The notes under the pieces were generated by a model. The model saw nothing but the letters and a program-made list of their open reading frames with translations, was not told the DNA's origin and ran no database searches. DNA of 61,580 nucleotides from Bacillota bacterium (lineage in GTDB: Bacteria; Bacillota; Clostridia; Christensenellales; Aristaeellaceae), in assembly GCA_023416655.1 (NCBI GenBank), contig JAEZHK010000102.1:1-61580 (forward strand), read 5' to 3'. The translations under genes were made by a program, and so were the position numbers. Shown in pieces: positions 42,007-50,891 of the stretch. How positions within the stretch are numbered: position 1 is the first letter of the stretch; each line of letters begins with the position of its first letter.

Positions 42007-43491
42007 TCACTTGTGGTATAGCCTCTCCTGCTCGTACCGCGGTTGGCAACTGATGCTCACGCCGAGCTTCCGATACTGCTGCTCGTCCACCCCGGACAGG
42101 ATCACGCTGAAGTGTGTCTCCGTGCCTTTGAGATGTGCAAGCTGGTCGAGCGCCAACTGCGCCACGGGATCGGTCACGGCGGAGATGCACAGCGCAATCA
42201 GCACCTCGTCGGAGTGCAGGCGCGGATTTTTGTTGCCCATATGCCGCGTCTTGAGCCGGCAAATGGGCGCGAGCACCTCAGGACTGATGAGGTCGAGCGC
42301 GGGATCGATGCCAGCCAGCGCCTTGAGCGCATTGAGTAGCAGCGCGCTCGAGCAGCCGAGCAGGTTGGTCGTCTTTCCAGTGATGATCTGCCCGTCCGCA
42401 AGCACCATCGCCGCCGCCGGAGCACCTGTTTGCTTTTCCCGGTCCAGCGCCGCACGGATCATTGGAACGACTTCCGGTTCGACGCCCGCCATGTTGTTGA
42501 GGCGTTCGAGCCGTGAAACCGCATCCTCGCTGCCCGTCCCCCGCGCCAGATCACAGCACGCCGCAAAGTACCGGCGCAGAATCTCGCCCTTTGCCGCCTT
42601 GCGCACGATAGCGTCATTTACGATGCAGAACCCCGCCATATTGACGCCCATGTCCGTGGGCGAACGGTACGGCGACGCGCCCTGTATGCGCGCGAGCATC
42701 GCGGAAAGGAGCGGAAAGCTCTCCACATCGCGGTTGTAGTTGACCGCCGTCTCGCCGTACGCCTCCAGATGATACGGGTCGAACAGGTTGACGTCCTTCA
42801 AATCCGCCGTCGCCGCCTCATAGGCGAGGTTGACGGGGTGAAGCAGCGGCAGGTTCCAGATGGGGAACGTCTCAAACTTCGCGTACCCGGAGCGCACGCC
42901 GCGCTTGCAGTCGTGGTATAGCTGCGACAGGCACACGGCCATCTTGCCGCTGCCCGGCCCGGGCGCGGTCACGACGACGAGGGGTTTTGTCGTTTCGATG
43001 TAGTCATTTTTCCCGTATCCCTCCTCGCTCACGATGCGCGGAACGTCGGAGGGGTATTCTGCAATGGGATAATGCCGGTATCCGCGCATCCCAAGTGCGG
43101 CAATGCGCTTCAAAAACTTGTCCGCCGCGCTTTGCCCTGCGTACCGGGTGACGACCACGCCGGAAACTGTGAGGCCCATGGCGCGAAACGCATCCGTGAG
43201 CCGAAGCACATCCTCGTCATAGGGAATCCCCAGGTCGCCGCGCACCTTGCTCTTTTCGATGTCGAAGGCATTGATGACAATCAGGATCTCCGCCTGATCG
43301 GCGAGCTGCGCCAGCATGCGCACCTTGATGTCCGGCTCGAAGCCCGGCAACACGCGCGAAGCGTGGTAATCGTCAAAAAGTTTGCCGCCGAATTCCAGAT
43401 ACAGTTTGCCGCCGAAGCGGGCGATACGCTCGCGGATTTTTTCGGACTGCAGCGCAAGATACTTCCCATTGTCGAAACCTGCTCCACTCAT
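42007..43491 (-). CDS. DUF1846 family protein
   Basis: A 494-residue protein of the DUF1846 (UPF0371) family, common in Firmicutes and of unknown biochemical role. ATG 43491 (MSGAGFDNGKYLALQSEKIR) follows AAGGGG; longer in-frame sequence crosses transposase debris and was rejected. Visible features are YLEFGGKLFDDYHASRVLPG, a nucleotide-binding-like VVTAPGPGSGKMAVCLSQLY (a P-loop-like run), and GITGKTT-like IITGKTTNLLGCSSAL. A nucleotide-dependent function is plausible but unproven. It stands alone, with the palindromic repeat at its 3-prime side. Confidence 0.85.
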   Translation of the reverse strand: MSGAGFDNGKYLALQSEKIRERIARFGGKLYLEFGGKLFDDYHASRVLPGFEPDIKVRMLAQLADQAEILIVINAFDIEKSKVRGDLGIPYDEDVLRLTDAFRAMGLTVSGVVVTRYAGQSAADKFLKRIAALGMRGYRHYPIAEYPSDVPRIVSEEGYGKNDYIETTKPLVVVTAPGPGSGKMAVCLSQLYHDCKRGVRSGYAKFETFPIWNLPLLHPVNLAYEAATADLKDVNLFDPYHLEAYGETAVNYNRDVESFPLLSAMLARIQGASPYRSPTDMGVNMAGFCIVNDAIVRKAAKGEILRRYFAACCDLARGTGSEDAVSRLERLNNMAGVEPEVVPMIRAALDREKQTGAPAAAMVLADGQIITGKTTNLLGCSSALLLNALKALAGIDPALDLISPEVLAPICRLKTRHMGNKNPRLHSDEVLIALCISAVTDPVAQLALDQLAHLKGTETHFSVILSGVDEQQYRKLGVSISCQPRYEQERLYHK

Positions 43492-43571
43492 TTCGTATAC
43501 CCCTTTATGCTCAACTCGCCGAGAATACGTTTGGGTACGCAATGGATCCCCGCCTCGCCGCGACAGTACTT

Positions 43572-43706
43572 GACGGACTCCCCAGCATCCACGATCCCGA
43601 ACTGCTCGCATTCCCGGCTGAAAAAGTCCAGTACTGTCAGCGCCCCAAGCCGCCTCCCATTATACAGCTGATCGGGCGCGAAGTCCATCGCCCAGCATTC
43701 GTTCAT
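43572..43706 (-). pseudogene. IS3-family transposase fragment
   Basis: The minus strand reads NECWAMDFAPDQLYNGRRLG and ALTVLDFFSRECEQFGI, matching the start of the integrase catalytic domain of IS3-family OrfB (the first catalytic Asp in W-x-MDF). Only about 45 codons remain and the second Asp and Glu are missing. No inverted terminal repeats are visible nearby. Confidence 0.75.
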
Positions 43707-43763
43707 CGCAGGGGCATCTCATTTATCAGCATCGTCTGCGCGCTGAGCTTTCCGCGCCACCCC

Positions 43764-43916
43764 TTACCAGATCCGCCAGTGGAAATCGCATACAACCGGT
43801 ACATTCATTTCTTCGAGGGCGACCTCGTTGACACCCTCCGGCAGGCGCTGGGGCGTGAATGTATGGGGAAAGTCGGGCATGGCAAGGCTTATCATGCATA
43901 GCGTAATGCGAAGCAT
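43764..43916 (-). pseudogene. Unidentified short ORF or gene remnant
   Basis: A 50-codon minus-strand frame from ATG 43916 to TAA 43764 includes MPDFPHTFTPQRLPEGVNEV and ALEEMNVPVVCDFHWRIW. The composition is protein-like but I recognise no family, and no ribosome site precedes it. Its position between an IS3 scrap and the 3-prime end of the AraC gene suggests gene debris. Confidence 0.3.
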
Positions 43917-43930
43917 GGCGTCAGCCGCAA

Positions 43931-44794
43931 CTATCTCGCCAGATAGTTCCTCGCGTAGTCCCTGGGCGGTATGCCGTTCAGCTTTTTGAACACGTTGCTG
44001 AAGTAGAACACGTTCGCGTATCCCAGGCGGTCGGCGATCTCAGTCACGGAGAGGGACGTCTCTCTCAAAAGCCGCGCAGCCTCGTTCATACGCAGGCACG
44101 TATGATAGCGCAGCGCGGTCATTCCGGTTTCGCGTTGGAACATCACGTTCAGGTACTTGTAGCTCAGGCCCATCTGCCTGGACACGGCGCGCGCATCAAA
44201 CGGCTCGCACATATGCTCCTCCAGGTAGCGTATAAATCTTAGCGTCCGGTTGCCGCCGTCGATGGGCACATCCTCCCCGCACCCCCGGTGCACGTCCATC
44301 AGAACCTGCATAAGCAGTGCGTTTATGTAACCCGCGCGAAACGGATCCGATGCGTGGTATTGGTCAACCAGCGCCTGGAGCTTGCCCTCCAGCGGCCCGC
44401 CCAGCGCAAAACGGCGCGATTTGGGCAGGGCGATCGTATAACGGTAGTCGGATGGCACGAACTCATGGTTGCGCACGAAGCCCGAATAGGGCGAGAAAGC
44501 CGCGGTATCTAAGGCCTCGTCCAGGTGAAAATGGATATAGATCCAGGTTGTGCCCGCCGGACACGGCTTCTCGCCCCAGTGGTGCAGCCCGGCTTTCAGC
44601 AGTACAAGTTCACCCGGTCCCAACTCATACACGGTCCCCGTCTCGATGATCTGCATGCCGCCTTTGAGGATGTACACCAGCACGTGGTAATCCAGCGTGC
44701 GGCTTAAGTGCACGAACGGGCGCGCTGTAACGCAGAAATCAACGCTGCGCACCAACGGCAGCGCATCCAGCCGCAAATGGATGATGTCGTCCAT
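43931..44794 (-). CDS. AraC-family regulator with cupin sensor domain
   Basis: A 287-residue transcription factor. An N-terminal cupin-type sugar-sensing domain (LVYILKGGMQIIETG, LGPGELVLLKAGLHHWGEKP) is followed by two HTH motifs in the last 100 residues: DARAVSRQMGLSYKYLNVMF and SVTEIADRLGYANVFYFSNV, then FKKLNGIPPRDYARNYL. ATG 44794 follows GGGGGA by six bases. It is divergent from the GH127 gene with 122 bases between, so it most likely controls that gene in response to an arabinoside (inference). Confidence 0.92.
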   Translation of the reverse strand: MDDIIHLRLDALPLVRSVDFCVTARPFVHLSRTLDYHVLVYILKGGMQIIETGTVYELGPGELVLLKAGLHHWGEKPCPAGTTWIYIHFHLDEALDTAAFSPYSGFVRNHEFVPSDYRYTIALPKSRRFALGGPLEGKLQALVDQYHASDPFRAGYINALLMQVLMDVHRGCGEDVPIDGGNRTLRFIRYLEEHMCEPFDARAVSRQMGLSYKYLNVMFQRETGMTALRYHTCLRMNEAARLLRETSLSVTEIADRLGYANVFYFSNVFKKLNGIPPRDYARNYLAR

Positions 44795-44916
44795 GCAGCA
44801 TCCCCCTTTGGGTCCCGATAGGATAATTTTATAAATAGTCAGGAGTTTTTGCTATTCCTATGGTATCACGGAAGGATTATTATGTAAATAGAATAACTCG
44901 TGGGAGGAACGGACCT

Positions 44917-46779
44917 ATGCGCGAGATCTGGGGAAGCGACATGAAGCTGCTCGACAACGAGCTTTTGCGCCGCCAGGGACGCAACCGGGAGTACATGATG
45001 AGCCTCCAGTCGAAAAACCTGCTGATGAACTTCAGCCTGGAAGCGGGGCGCGGCAACATCTTCCAGGACAAGGTGGACACGCACGGCGGCTGGGAGTCGC
45101 CCACGTGCCAGCTGCGCGGCCATTTCCCGGGCCATTGGCTGAGCGCGGCAGCGCTTGCCTACCACGCCACCGGCGACATGGAACTCAAGGCCAAGGCCGA
45201 CGCGATCGTGGCGGAGCTGGCGCTGTGCCAGGCGGACAACGGCGGCGAGTGGGTCGCGCCGATCCCGGAGAAGTACCTCGACTGGATCGCCCGGGGCAAG
45301 CCCGTCTGGGCTCCGCAGTACACCATCCACAAGGTTTTCATGGGCCTATTGGACATGGCGCAGTTCGCGGGGAACCGGCAGGCGTTGGATGTGGCCGTCC
45401 GTTTCGCCAAGTGGTTCGACCGCTGGAGCGCGGGTTTCACCCGCGAGCAGTTTGACGACATTCTGGACGTCGAGACCGGTGGAATGCTGGAGGTCTGGGT
45501 GCAGCTGTACGAGCTGACACGCGATGAAATGTGCCTGAGGCTGATGAATCGCTATTATCGCGGCCGGCTGTTCGACCGTTTGCTCAGTGGCGACGATCCG
45601 CTCACCAACATGCACGCCAATACCACCATCCCGGAGGTGATCGGCTGCGCCCGCGCCTATGACGCCACGGGCGACGAGAAGTGGCGCAGGATTTGCGAGG
45701 CCTACTGGCGCTGCGGTGTGACCGAGCGCGGCTGGTACGCGACCGGCGGCCAGTCCTGCGGCGAGATCTGGAGCCCCAAGATGGCGCTAGGCGCCCGCCT
45801 GGGGAAAAAGGCCCAGGAGCATTGCACCGTGTACAACATGATGCGTCTGGCGGCATTTATGTTCCGCTGGACGAAGGACGCGCAATACCTGGACTATATT
45901 GAACGGAACCGGGTCAACGGCATTATGGCCCAGGCATACTGGCAGGGCCACTTTACCCACGGCGCGCACAGCGATTACCCCGATCGCGCGCTGCTGACCT
46001 ACTTCCTGCCGCTGAACAGCGGTGCGGAAAAGGGCTGGGCCAGCGAAACCCAGGACTTCTTCTGCTGCCACGGCACATTGATCCAGGCCAACGCGCAGCT
46101 CGCTCGCAACATCCTGTATCAGGACGGAGCGGACCTATACCTCGGCCAGTACATCGACGCGCAGGCGCAATTAAACATCGGCGGGCAACAGGTCATGCTG
46201 ACTCAGAAACGCGACACGCTGGCGGGCAGTTTCCACATCTCCAGCGATTCCACGGGCCGGCAGAGCATTTGCGACACCACTTGGCAGAACCCGCACCAGC
46301 CGGATTGCCACGTTCAGTGCGTGCGGCTGGACATGGACGCACCAGCGAAGTTCAGACTGTTTTTGCGCATGCCCTGGTGGCTGAAGGGCGAGGCCAAGGT
46401 TTGGCTGAACGGCCAGCCGCTCGAGATCGGCGAAAAGCCGGGCAGCTTTGCGGTGATCGAGCGCGAGTGGCGCCCGGGGGACACACTGCGCGTGTCGCTG
46501 CCCATGGGTGTCACGGCGGACCCGTTGCCGGACGATGCGCACATGGTGGCGTTCCTGTACGGCCCGACGGTGCTGGCGGGACTTTGTGACGGCGAGCGCG
46601 AGCTGGAAGTGGATTTTGGGAACATAAGCGCCGTATTGGTCCACGACAACGAGCGCGAGTGGGGAAACTGGATGAGCGGCTTCAGGGCGGTGGGTCAAAA
46701 GAACGGTCTAAGGTTCATCCCGCTGAATGAGGTGGGTTACGAGAAGTACAGCGTATACTTTCCGGTGGCGGCAAAATAG
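44917..46779 (+). CDS. GH127-type beta-L-arabinofuranosidase
   Basis: A 620-residue cytoplasmic glycoside hydrolase of the former DUF1680 family, whose characterised members release beta-linked L-arabinofuranose. ATG 44917 follows GGGAGG. The (alpha/alpha)6 barrel includes the zinc/catalytic set: QEHCTVYNMMRL (E301, C303) and FFCCHGTLIQAN (C383, C384), equivalent to the Glu and three Cys of the Bifidobacterium enzyme. A C-terminal beta-sandwich follows (FRLFLRMPWWLKGEAKVWLN). The lack of a signal peptide implies it acts on imported oligosaccharides, though no arabinoside transporter is adjacent. Confidence 0.88.
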   Translation: MREIWGSDMKLLDNELLRRQGRNREYMMSLQSKNLLMNFSLEAGRGNIFQDKVDTHGGWESPTCQLRGHFPGHWLSAAALAYHATGDMELKAKADAIVAELALCQADNGGEWVAPIPEKYLDWIARGKPVWAPQYTIHKVFMGLLDMAQFAGNRQALDVAVRFAKWFDRWSAGFTREQFDDILDVETGGMLEVWVQLYELTRDEMCLRLMNRYYRGRLFDRLLSGDDPLTNMHANTTIPEVIGCARAYDATGDEKWRRICEAYWRCGVTERGWYATGGQSCGEIWSPKMALGARLGKKAQEHCTVYNMMRLAAFMFRWTKDAQYLDYIERNRVNGIMAQAYWQGHFTHGAHSDYPDRALLTYFLPLNSGAEKGWASETQDFFCCHGTLIQANAQLARNILYQDGADLYLGQYIDAQAQLNIGGQQVMLTQKRDTLAGSFHISSDSTGRQSICDTTWQNPHQPDCHVQCVRLDMDAPAKFRLFLRMPWWLKGEAKVWLNGQPLEIGEKPGSFAVIEREWRPGDTLRVSLPMGVTADPLPDDAHMVAFLYGPTVLAGLCDGERELEVDFGNISAVLVHDNEREWGNWMSGFRAVGQKNGLRFIPLNEVGYEKYSVYFPVAAK

Positions 46780-46808
46780 GTAACGATGTACTCAGGCCGC
46801 AACGGGTA

Positions 46809-46964
46809 TCAGGCCTCGCGCTCGAACTTTTCGGCCCAGGTATTGTGCTTGCGGGAGGTGTAATAGGTGGCGTAGACCTTCGCGCCGATGGCGGCGAGCG
46901 CCTCCGGGAATTCGGTGCCGTCGCAATCGCGCAGCGCGTCCGCAGTACCCCTGCCCTGTGTCAT
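46809..46964 (-). CDS. Possible 51-residue protein or gene remnant
   Basis: A short minus-strand frame from ATG 46964, overlapping the stop of the Glu-Pro-rich gene (ATGA) with GGAGG just upstream. It reads TADALRDCDGTEFPEALAAI then GAKVYATYYTSRKHNTWAEK. The sequence looks like a folded protein rather than random translation. I recognise no family. It could be a coupled small gene or the tail of a decayed one. Confidence 0.35.
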   Translation of the reverse strand: MTQGRGTADALRDCDGTEFPEALAAIGAKVYATYYTSRKHNTWAEKFEREA

Positions 46965-47563
46965 CCCTCCGCACCGGCGTCGGCAGGCGCCGGTGCGGGG
47001 TCTCCCTCGGGTTCAGATTCGGGTGCTTTCTCGGGTTCGGGCTTGGCGGTCGGTTCAGGTTCGACCGAAGGCTCGGGCTTGTCGGTTGGCTCAGGCTCTG
47101 CCGAAGGCTCGGGTTCGGGCGCTGCCGTCGGTTCGGCGGCAGACTCAGGCTCGGGCGTTGCCGTCGGCTCGGTTTCGGGCGTCGGTTCCGGCAGGACCCG
47201 CTCCGTTTCGGCGGACGGTTCGGGGGCGGCCTGCGGCTCATCCCCGTCCGGGCGCGTCACGACGATCCGGATTGACCATTCCCCGCCGTTTCCGCTTTGC
47301 ATGTGATCTTCGTCACTCCCTGGCGTAAGGCGGTCATCCTGCCATCCCTGTCGAGGTTTGCTATTTTCTCGTCCTCAATCGTCCACTTGATGGGCGCGTT
47401 CGTCGTGAGCAGCAGCCCGCCGCCCTCGTCCAGCTTCTGTTCCGCCAGGTTGCCATTCTCGACCTTGACGCCAATCTGCTTGCCGCCCGCTTCCAGCGTC
47501 GCGGCACCGTCCGTGCTCTCTGTGATCGGCATTATCGGCATGGTGATCCTGTTTCTTCTTATC
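46961..47563 (-). pseudogene. Ig-like / Glu-Pro-rich protein gene broken by a frameshift
   Basis: Upstream part (frame ending 47257): a Big_2-like domain with LEAGGKQIGVKVENGNLAEQ and WTIEDEKIANLDRDGRMTAL then GVTKITCKA. Downstream part (frame ending 46961): EWSIRIVVTRPDGDE then about 75 residues of Glu/Pro/Ala/Thr repeats such as PEPEPSAEPEPTDKPEPS. The two frames join at a G run near 47280 (four G where five would keep the frame). No convincing signal peptide precedes the Ig-like part. The Pro-rich tail resembles that of the Ig-like protein at 51660-54710. The break may be a true mutation or a homopolymer error. Confidence 0.6.
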
Positions 47564-47769
47564 GTCATGCTGGCCGTATTCCTTGAAGTAAGAAACCCGT
47601 TTCGGCGGTGATGCAATGCTCCCGGTAATCATGAGCTACCGACTCGGTGGCTCTTTTCTTGTTTAACGGCATGAGCACGATCATGGAGGTGGTGTCTTGA
47701 ACAAGAAACCAAACCACGCTATGATCATACAGCAAGCCCGGACGATAAACTCGCCGCGCTTGCCTAGGA

Positions 47770-48003
47770 TCAGCCGTCGATTTCGACCATCAGGTCCATG
47801 AGCGGCGCGTGCTGCTGCGCGCCGTAGACGTCGGTGTCGAGCGCGGAGCTGGAGGACACCAGCCGCGAGAATGTGATCTTGACGCCCAGCGCCTGATCGT
47901 AAAACACCAGATGCTCGATGCTGTCCACGCCTATGCCGTAAGAGACTTCGGTCTGTTTTAACCGTGTGCCATCGAGAAAGACCGAAGTCTTTTCTGTGGT
48001 TTT
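47770..48003 (-). pseudogene. Unidentified 3-prime gene remnant
   Basis: The minus strand is open for 78 codons without a start, reading TSVFLDGTRLKQTEVSYGIG, VDSIEHLVFYDQALGVKITF and YGAQQHAPLMDLMVEIDG before a TGA at 47770. This looks like a real protein C-terminus but I cannot name the family. The stretches 47600-47769 and 48004-48186 around it contain no gene I can support. At 48092-48114 ACAAGGAGGCA occurs twice in 21 bases. Confidence 0.4.
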
Positions 48004-48186
48004 TCAAGCTTCCGGATTCCCTGAAGGCTGGCGCAGCTTGAGGAAACTCCTACCCTGCTTCAGAACATCGGCCTTGTCTCAGGATGCTTCACAACAAGGA
48101 GGCATGAAAAAACAAGGAGGCACGACCAAGGTTCAAAACCAACTGACGATGGTCGCGCTGAAGCCCGAGGCCGCCCTATAATATCC

Positions 48187-49218
48187 TTAACCGGAGATAC
48201 CATACATGCGTTTGTATTCGTTCGTCGCGGGGTCCTTGACCACTCGGGATCTGTGATTTGAGAGGAGCCTGGTGATTGCAAACAAATCGATCCAGATCTC
48301 GCTTGAACTGTCTGTGACCGCTTCGTCGAAGGTGATCATCAAGCCTAGATGAAGATGACTTTTCGCCATTCCATTGACATTCTCTGTTCTGCTGTAACCT
48401 GTGCGGCCGACATATCCAATCACGTCGCCTGCGAGAACTGTTTTTCCTATCTCGAGGCCTGGTACGTACGGCTTATTTTTTCGCATATGCGCATAATAGT
48501 AGTAGCGCTTGCCATCAAAGCTGCGAATCCCAATGCGCCACCCGCCGTACATGTTCCAGCCCAGTTCTTCGATGGTTCCGGATTCGATGGCAATAATCGG
48601 GGTGCCTACACTGGCAAATATGTCGTGCCCCAAATGCTTGCGTTTGTAGCCATAATTCCGTCCGTTGCCAAAATCATCCCCATCGGCATAAGAGAAATTC
48701 ATCGCGATCGGGGAGAAAAATCTGAGCCCGTAGTATGTCTTCCATATTTTTGTATTTTCGGGGCCGGCTTCCTCCTGTGCGAAATTTCCCAGAAATTGAC
48801 CAAGAACCGCAGAATACGCTTCGTAATAGTATGAATAGAACTCCAGGTCCTTTGACAGCTCGGCAATGCCTTTACCTGCCTTTAATTGTGTGATGAGCGC
48901 AGAATAACTCTTATTGCTGATCTTATTGAATTTTCCGCCGCATTTAGCGCCCAGATAGGCAAGGATCTCAATCCAATGGAGCTGAGGTCCTGAATAACCC
49001 TGCAAATGAGACGCCATATCGTCCTTCATTGCTTTCTGCAGAATGGGATAGGGAATGGTGAAATCGATGTACTGTATTGTGCCCGAGGTACTGATCTCGA
49101 GGTGTTGTTTGCCTTGATCCAGTGGCATTTGAATTACACCAAACATGACCACCATAACCAGGACCACTGCAATCAACAAGGCAATCCATCTCATTGGTTT
49201 TATGAAATGAATGGACAT
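48187..49218 (-). CDS. M23-family metallopeptidase, membrane-anchored
   Basis: A 343-residue LytM/M23-type zinc peptidase that would cut peptidoglycan cross-bridges outside the membrane. One N-terminal helix (WIALLIAVVLVMVVMFGVI) anchors or exports it. A helical region of about 150 residues follows, and the peptidase domain carries the zinc set HLGHDIFASVGTP, YYYYAHMRK and KSHLHLGL. All metal and catalytic histidines are present. ATG 49218 follows GAGGTG. In Clostridia such proteins act in growth or sporulation; the context does not say which. Confidence 0.88.
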   Translation of the reverse strand: MSIHFIKPMRWIALLIAVVLVMVVMFGVIQMPLDQGKQHLEISTSGTIQYIDFTIPYPILQKAMKDDMASHLQGYSGPQLHWIEILAYLGAKCGGKFNKISNKSYSALITQLKAGKGIAELSKDLEFYSYYYEAYSAVLGQFLGNFAQEEAGPENTKIWKTYYGLRFFSPIAMNFSYADGDDFGNGRNYGYKRKHLGHDIFASVGTPIIAIESGTIEELGWNMYGGWRIGIRSFDGKRYYYYAHMRKNKPYVPGLEIGKTVLAGDVIGYVGRTGYSRTENVNGMAKSHLHLGLMITFDEAVTDSSSEIWIDLFAITRLLSNHRSRVVKDPATNEYKRMYGISG

Positions 49219-49356
49219 TGGCGCGGCACCTCGAATACAAACTTAAGGCGGAAAAGGGTAAACCGGAAGAGTATATGCTTGATTCCCCGGCTTAGAAGAA
49301 GCTCTGGCGTGCAGGCGTTGCCGCGATGGCTTCCGGGGCCGTTCATTCCCTGACGA

Positions 49357-50766
49357 TCATTCGCCTGTCTGCATCCGGCTGACCAAAGACCGGGTTCTCC
49401 ATTCGCCGCGCCGAAACCAGAGGTAGTTCGCCGCCCCTGTGGCAAAGCGCGTGGCAAGAAGAGCCAAGAACAGTGCATAGGGAGACCCTTGCGGCCAATC
49501 CGGGCTTCTGATCATGCCTGCAAGCAAATAAGCAACGGGAACCCGCACAAGAAAATGCGAACCAATCGTGATCCACATCGTGGAAATCGTATCGCCGGAG
49601 CCCCGGATGGCGCCGTTATACACCTGGCCTATGCTGAGCGCCAAATGGCTGACCGCAAGAATCTGGAAGGCATGCGCGCTGATCCCTTGAATTTGTGCCG
49701 CGTTGGAGAACCAACGCACTACATATTGTCCGATCAGGGCAAACAAAAGAGACATCACCAAGGTAACCCCCAGGCTCAGCCGCAGCGCGTCTTGAATGCC
49801 TTTCTCAACGCGGTCCGGGCGATTGGCGCCGATGTTCTGCCCCACAAGGGTGGAGACGGCGTGGCCGAAGGTAAAACAGTGCAGCGTCGCAAATTCGTCC
49901 ACATGCATGACCGCCATCGATGCGACGATCGCTTGGGTTCCCATCTGGTTGATCAGGCTTTGCAAAAGCAGGATGCAAATCGACAGAGCGCATTGCGCTA
50001 TGCCTGCCGGGATGCTCAAATGCACGATCTGCCCGGCAAGCCTCCTGTCGATGCGAAGCGTAATTTTGCCAAAACCCACGATCGCTTTTAGGCGCGATAT
50101 CCGGCCAACGCACAGAAGCGCGGCGGTCGCCTGAGAAATCACGAATGCCCATGCTGATCCCTGTGCGCCCCAATGAAGGCCAATTACGAACCATAAAACC
50201 ATTGCCATGTTCAGTACCAGCGTGCCTAGCAGCAGAATCAACGGCCAAAACGCATCCCCCATGCTTCGAAGCACGCACGCCAAAATGGTATTGAGGCCGC
50301 TTGCGGTCAATCCGATCAGAATGATGGTGAGGTACTCGCCTGCCGAATCCGACACCTCTTCCGGCGTGTGAATCCATCCAAGCAATCGCGATACGTTTGG
50401 AATGCAGGCGATCATGATCAGTATCGATGAGAGCAGCACCAGACTGATTGACGTTCCGATTGCGCTGGTCAGCCTTTTGCTGTCTCGGGCGCCCATGTAT
50501 TGTGCAACCAGGATGCCCGCGCCTGTCGCAATCGCCAGGAACACAACCATCAGCAAATTATAAATCGAATGGCAAGCGGCGATTGTTGTCAGGGCGGCAT
50601 CCTTTTGCTGGGAAAACCTGCCGACAATCACCGCATCAAGGATCGCGAACAGCTGCTGAGCAAAATTGCCGATCATGAGCGGCACCGAAAACCGCAACAG
50701 TTTCTGCATGGGTCTTCCCTGTATCATATCCTGTATGCCAGTGTAGCGACGAAGTCGTTCGGACAT
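49357..50766 (-). CDS. MATE-family efflux transporter 1
   Basis: A 469-residue multidrug/toxin extrusion protein with twelve membrane helices, from ATG 50766 (AGGTGA upstream); a GTG at 50775 is possible. The MATE pattern is clear: LRFSVPLMIGNFAQQLFAIL, DAVIVGRFSQQKDAAL, LVAQYMGARDSKRL and the mid-protein repeat VGQNIGANRPDRVEKGIQDA. It exports cationic or amphipathic compounds by proton or sodium antiport. A second MATE gene lies at 55198 but the two are not close relatives by eye. Confidence 0.9.
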   Translation of the reverse strand: MSERLRRYTGIQDMIQGRPMQKLLRFSVPLMIGNFAQQLFAILDAVIVGRFSQQKDAALTTIAACHSIYNLLMVVFLAIATGAGILVAQYMGARDSKRLTSAIGTSISLVLLSSILIMIACIPNVSRLLGWIHTPEEVSDSAGEYLTIILIGLTASGLNTILACVLRSMGDAFWPLILLLGTLVLNMAMVLWFVIGLHWGAQGSAWAFVISQATAALLCVGRISRLKAIVGFGKITLRIDRRLAGQIVHLSIPAGIAQCALSICILLLQSLINQMGTQAIVASMAVMHVDEFATLHCFTFGHAVSTLVGQNIGANRPDRVEKGIQDALRLSLGVTLVMSLLFALIGQYVVRWFSNAAQIQGISAHAFQILAVSHLALSIGQVYNGAIRGSGDTISTMWITIGSHFLVRVPVAYLLAGMIRSPDWPQGSPYALFLALLATRFATGAANYLWFRRGEWRTRSLVSRMQTGE

Positions 50767-50818
50767 CTCCTTCACCTACCAATCTTCGCTACTCTATGCT
50801 GGACTGCTTTAGCGGTAT

Positions 50819-50869
50819 CCCGTGACAGTGAAAATCCAGCCCTCATGGCTGGATTTCTGTGGTCACGGG
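50819..50869 (-). terminator. Nested palindromic terminator after the LysM gene
   Basis: Inner stem AAATCCAGCC/GGCTGGATTT with a five-base loop (50832-50856) is enclosed by a second 8-bp stem CCCGTGAC/GTCACGGG (50819-50826 and 50862-50869). On the minus strand the inner hairpin ends with TTTT, so it can terminate the LysM transcript before the MATE gene. Confidence 0.7.
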
Positions 50870-50891
50870 TTTTGGGCAAAGCAATCCCGAG

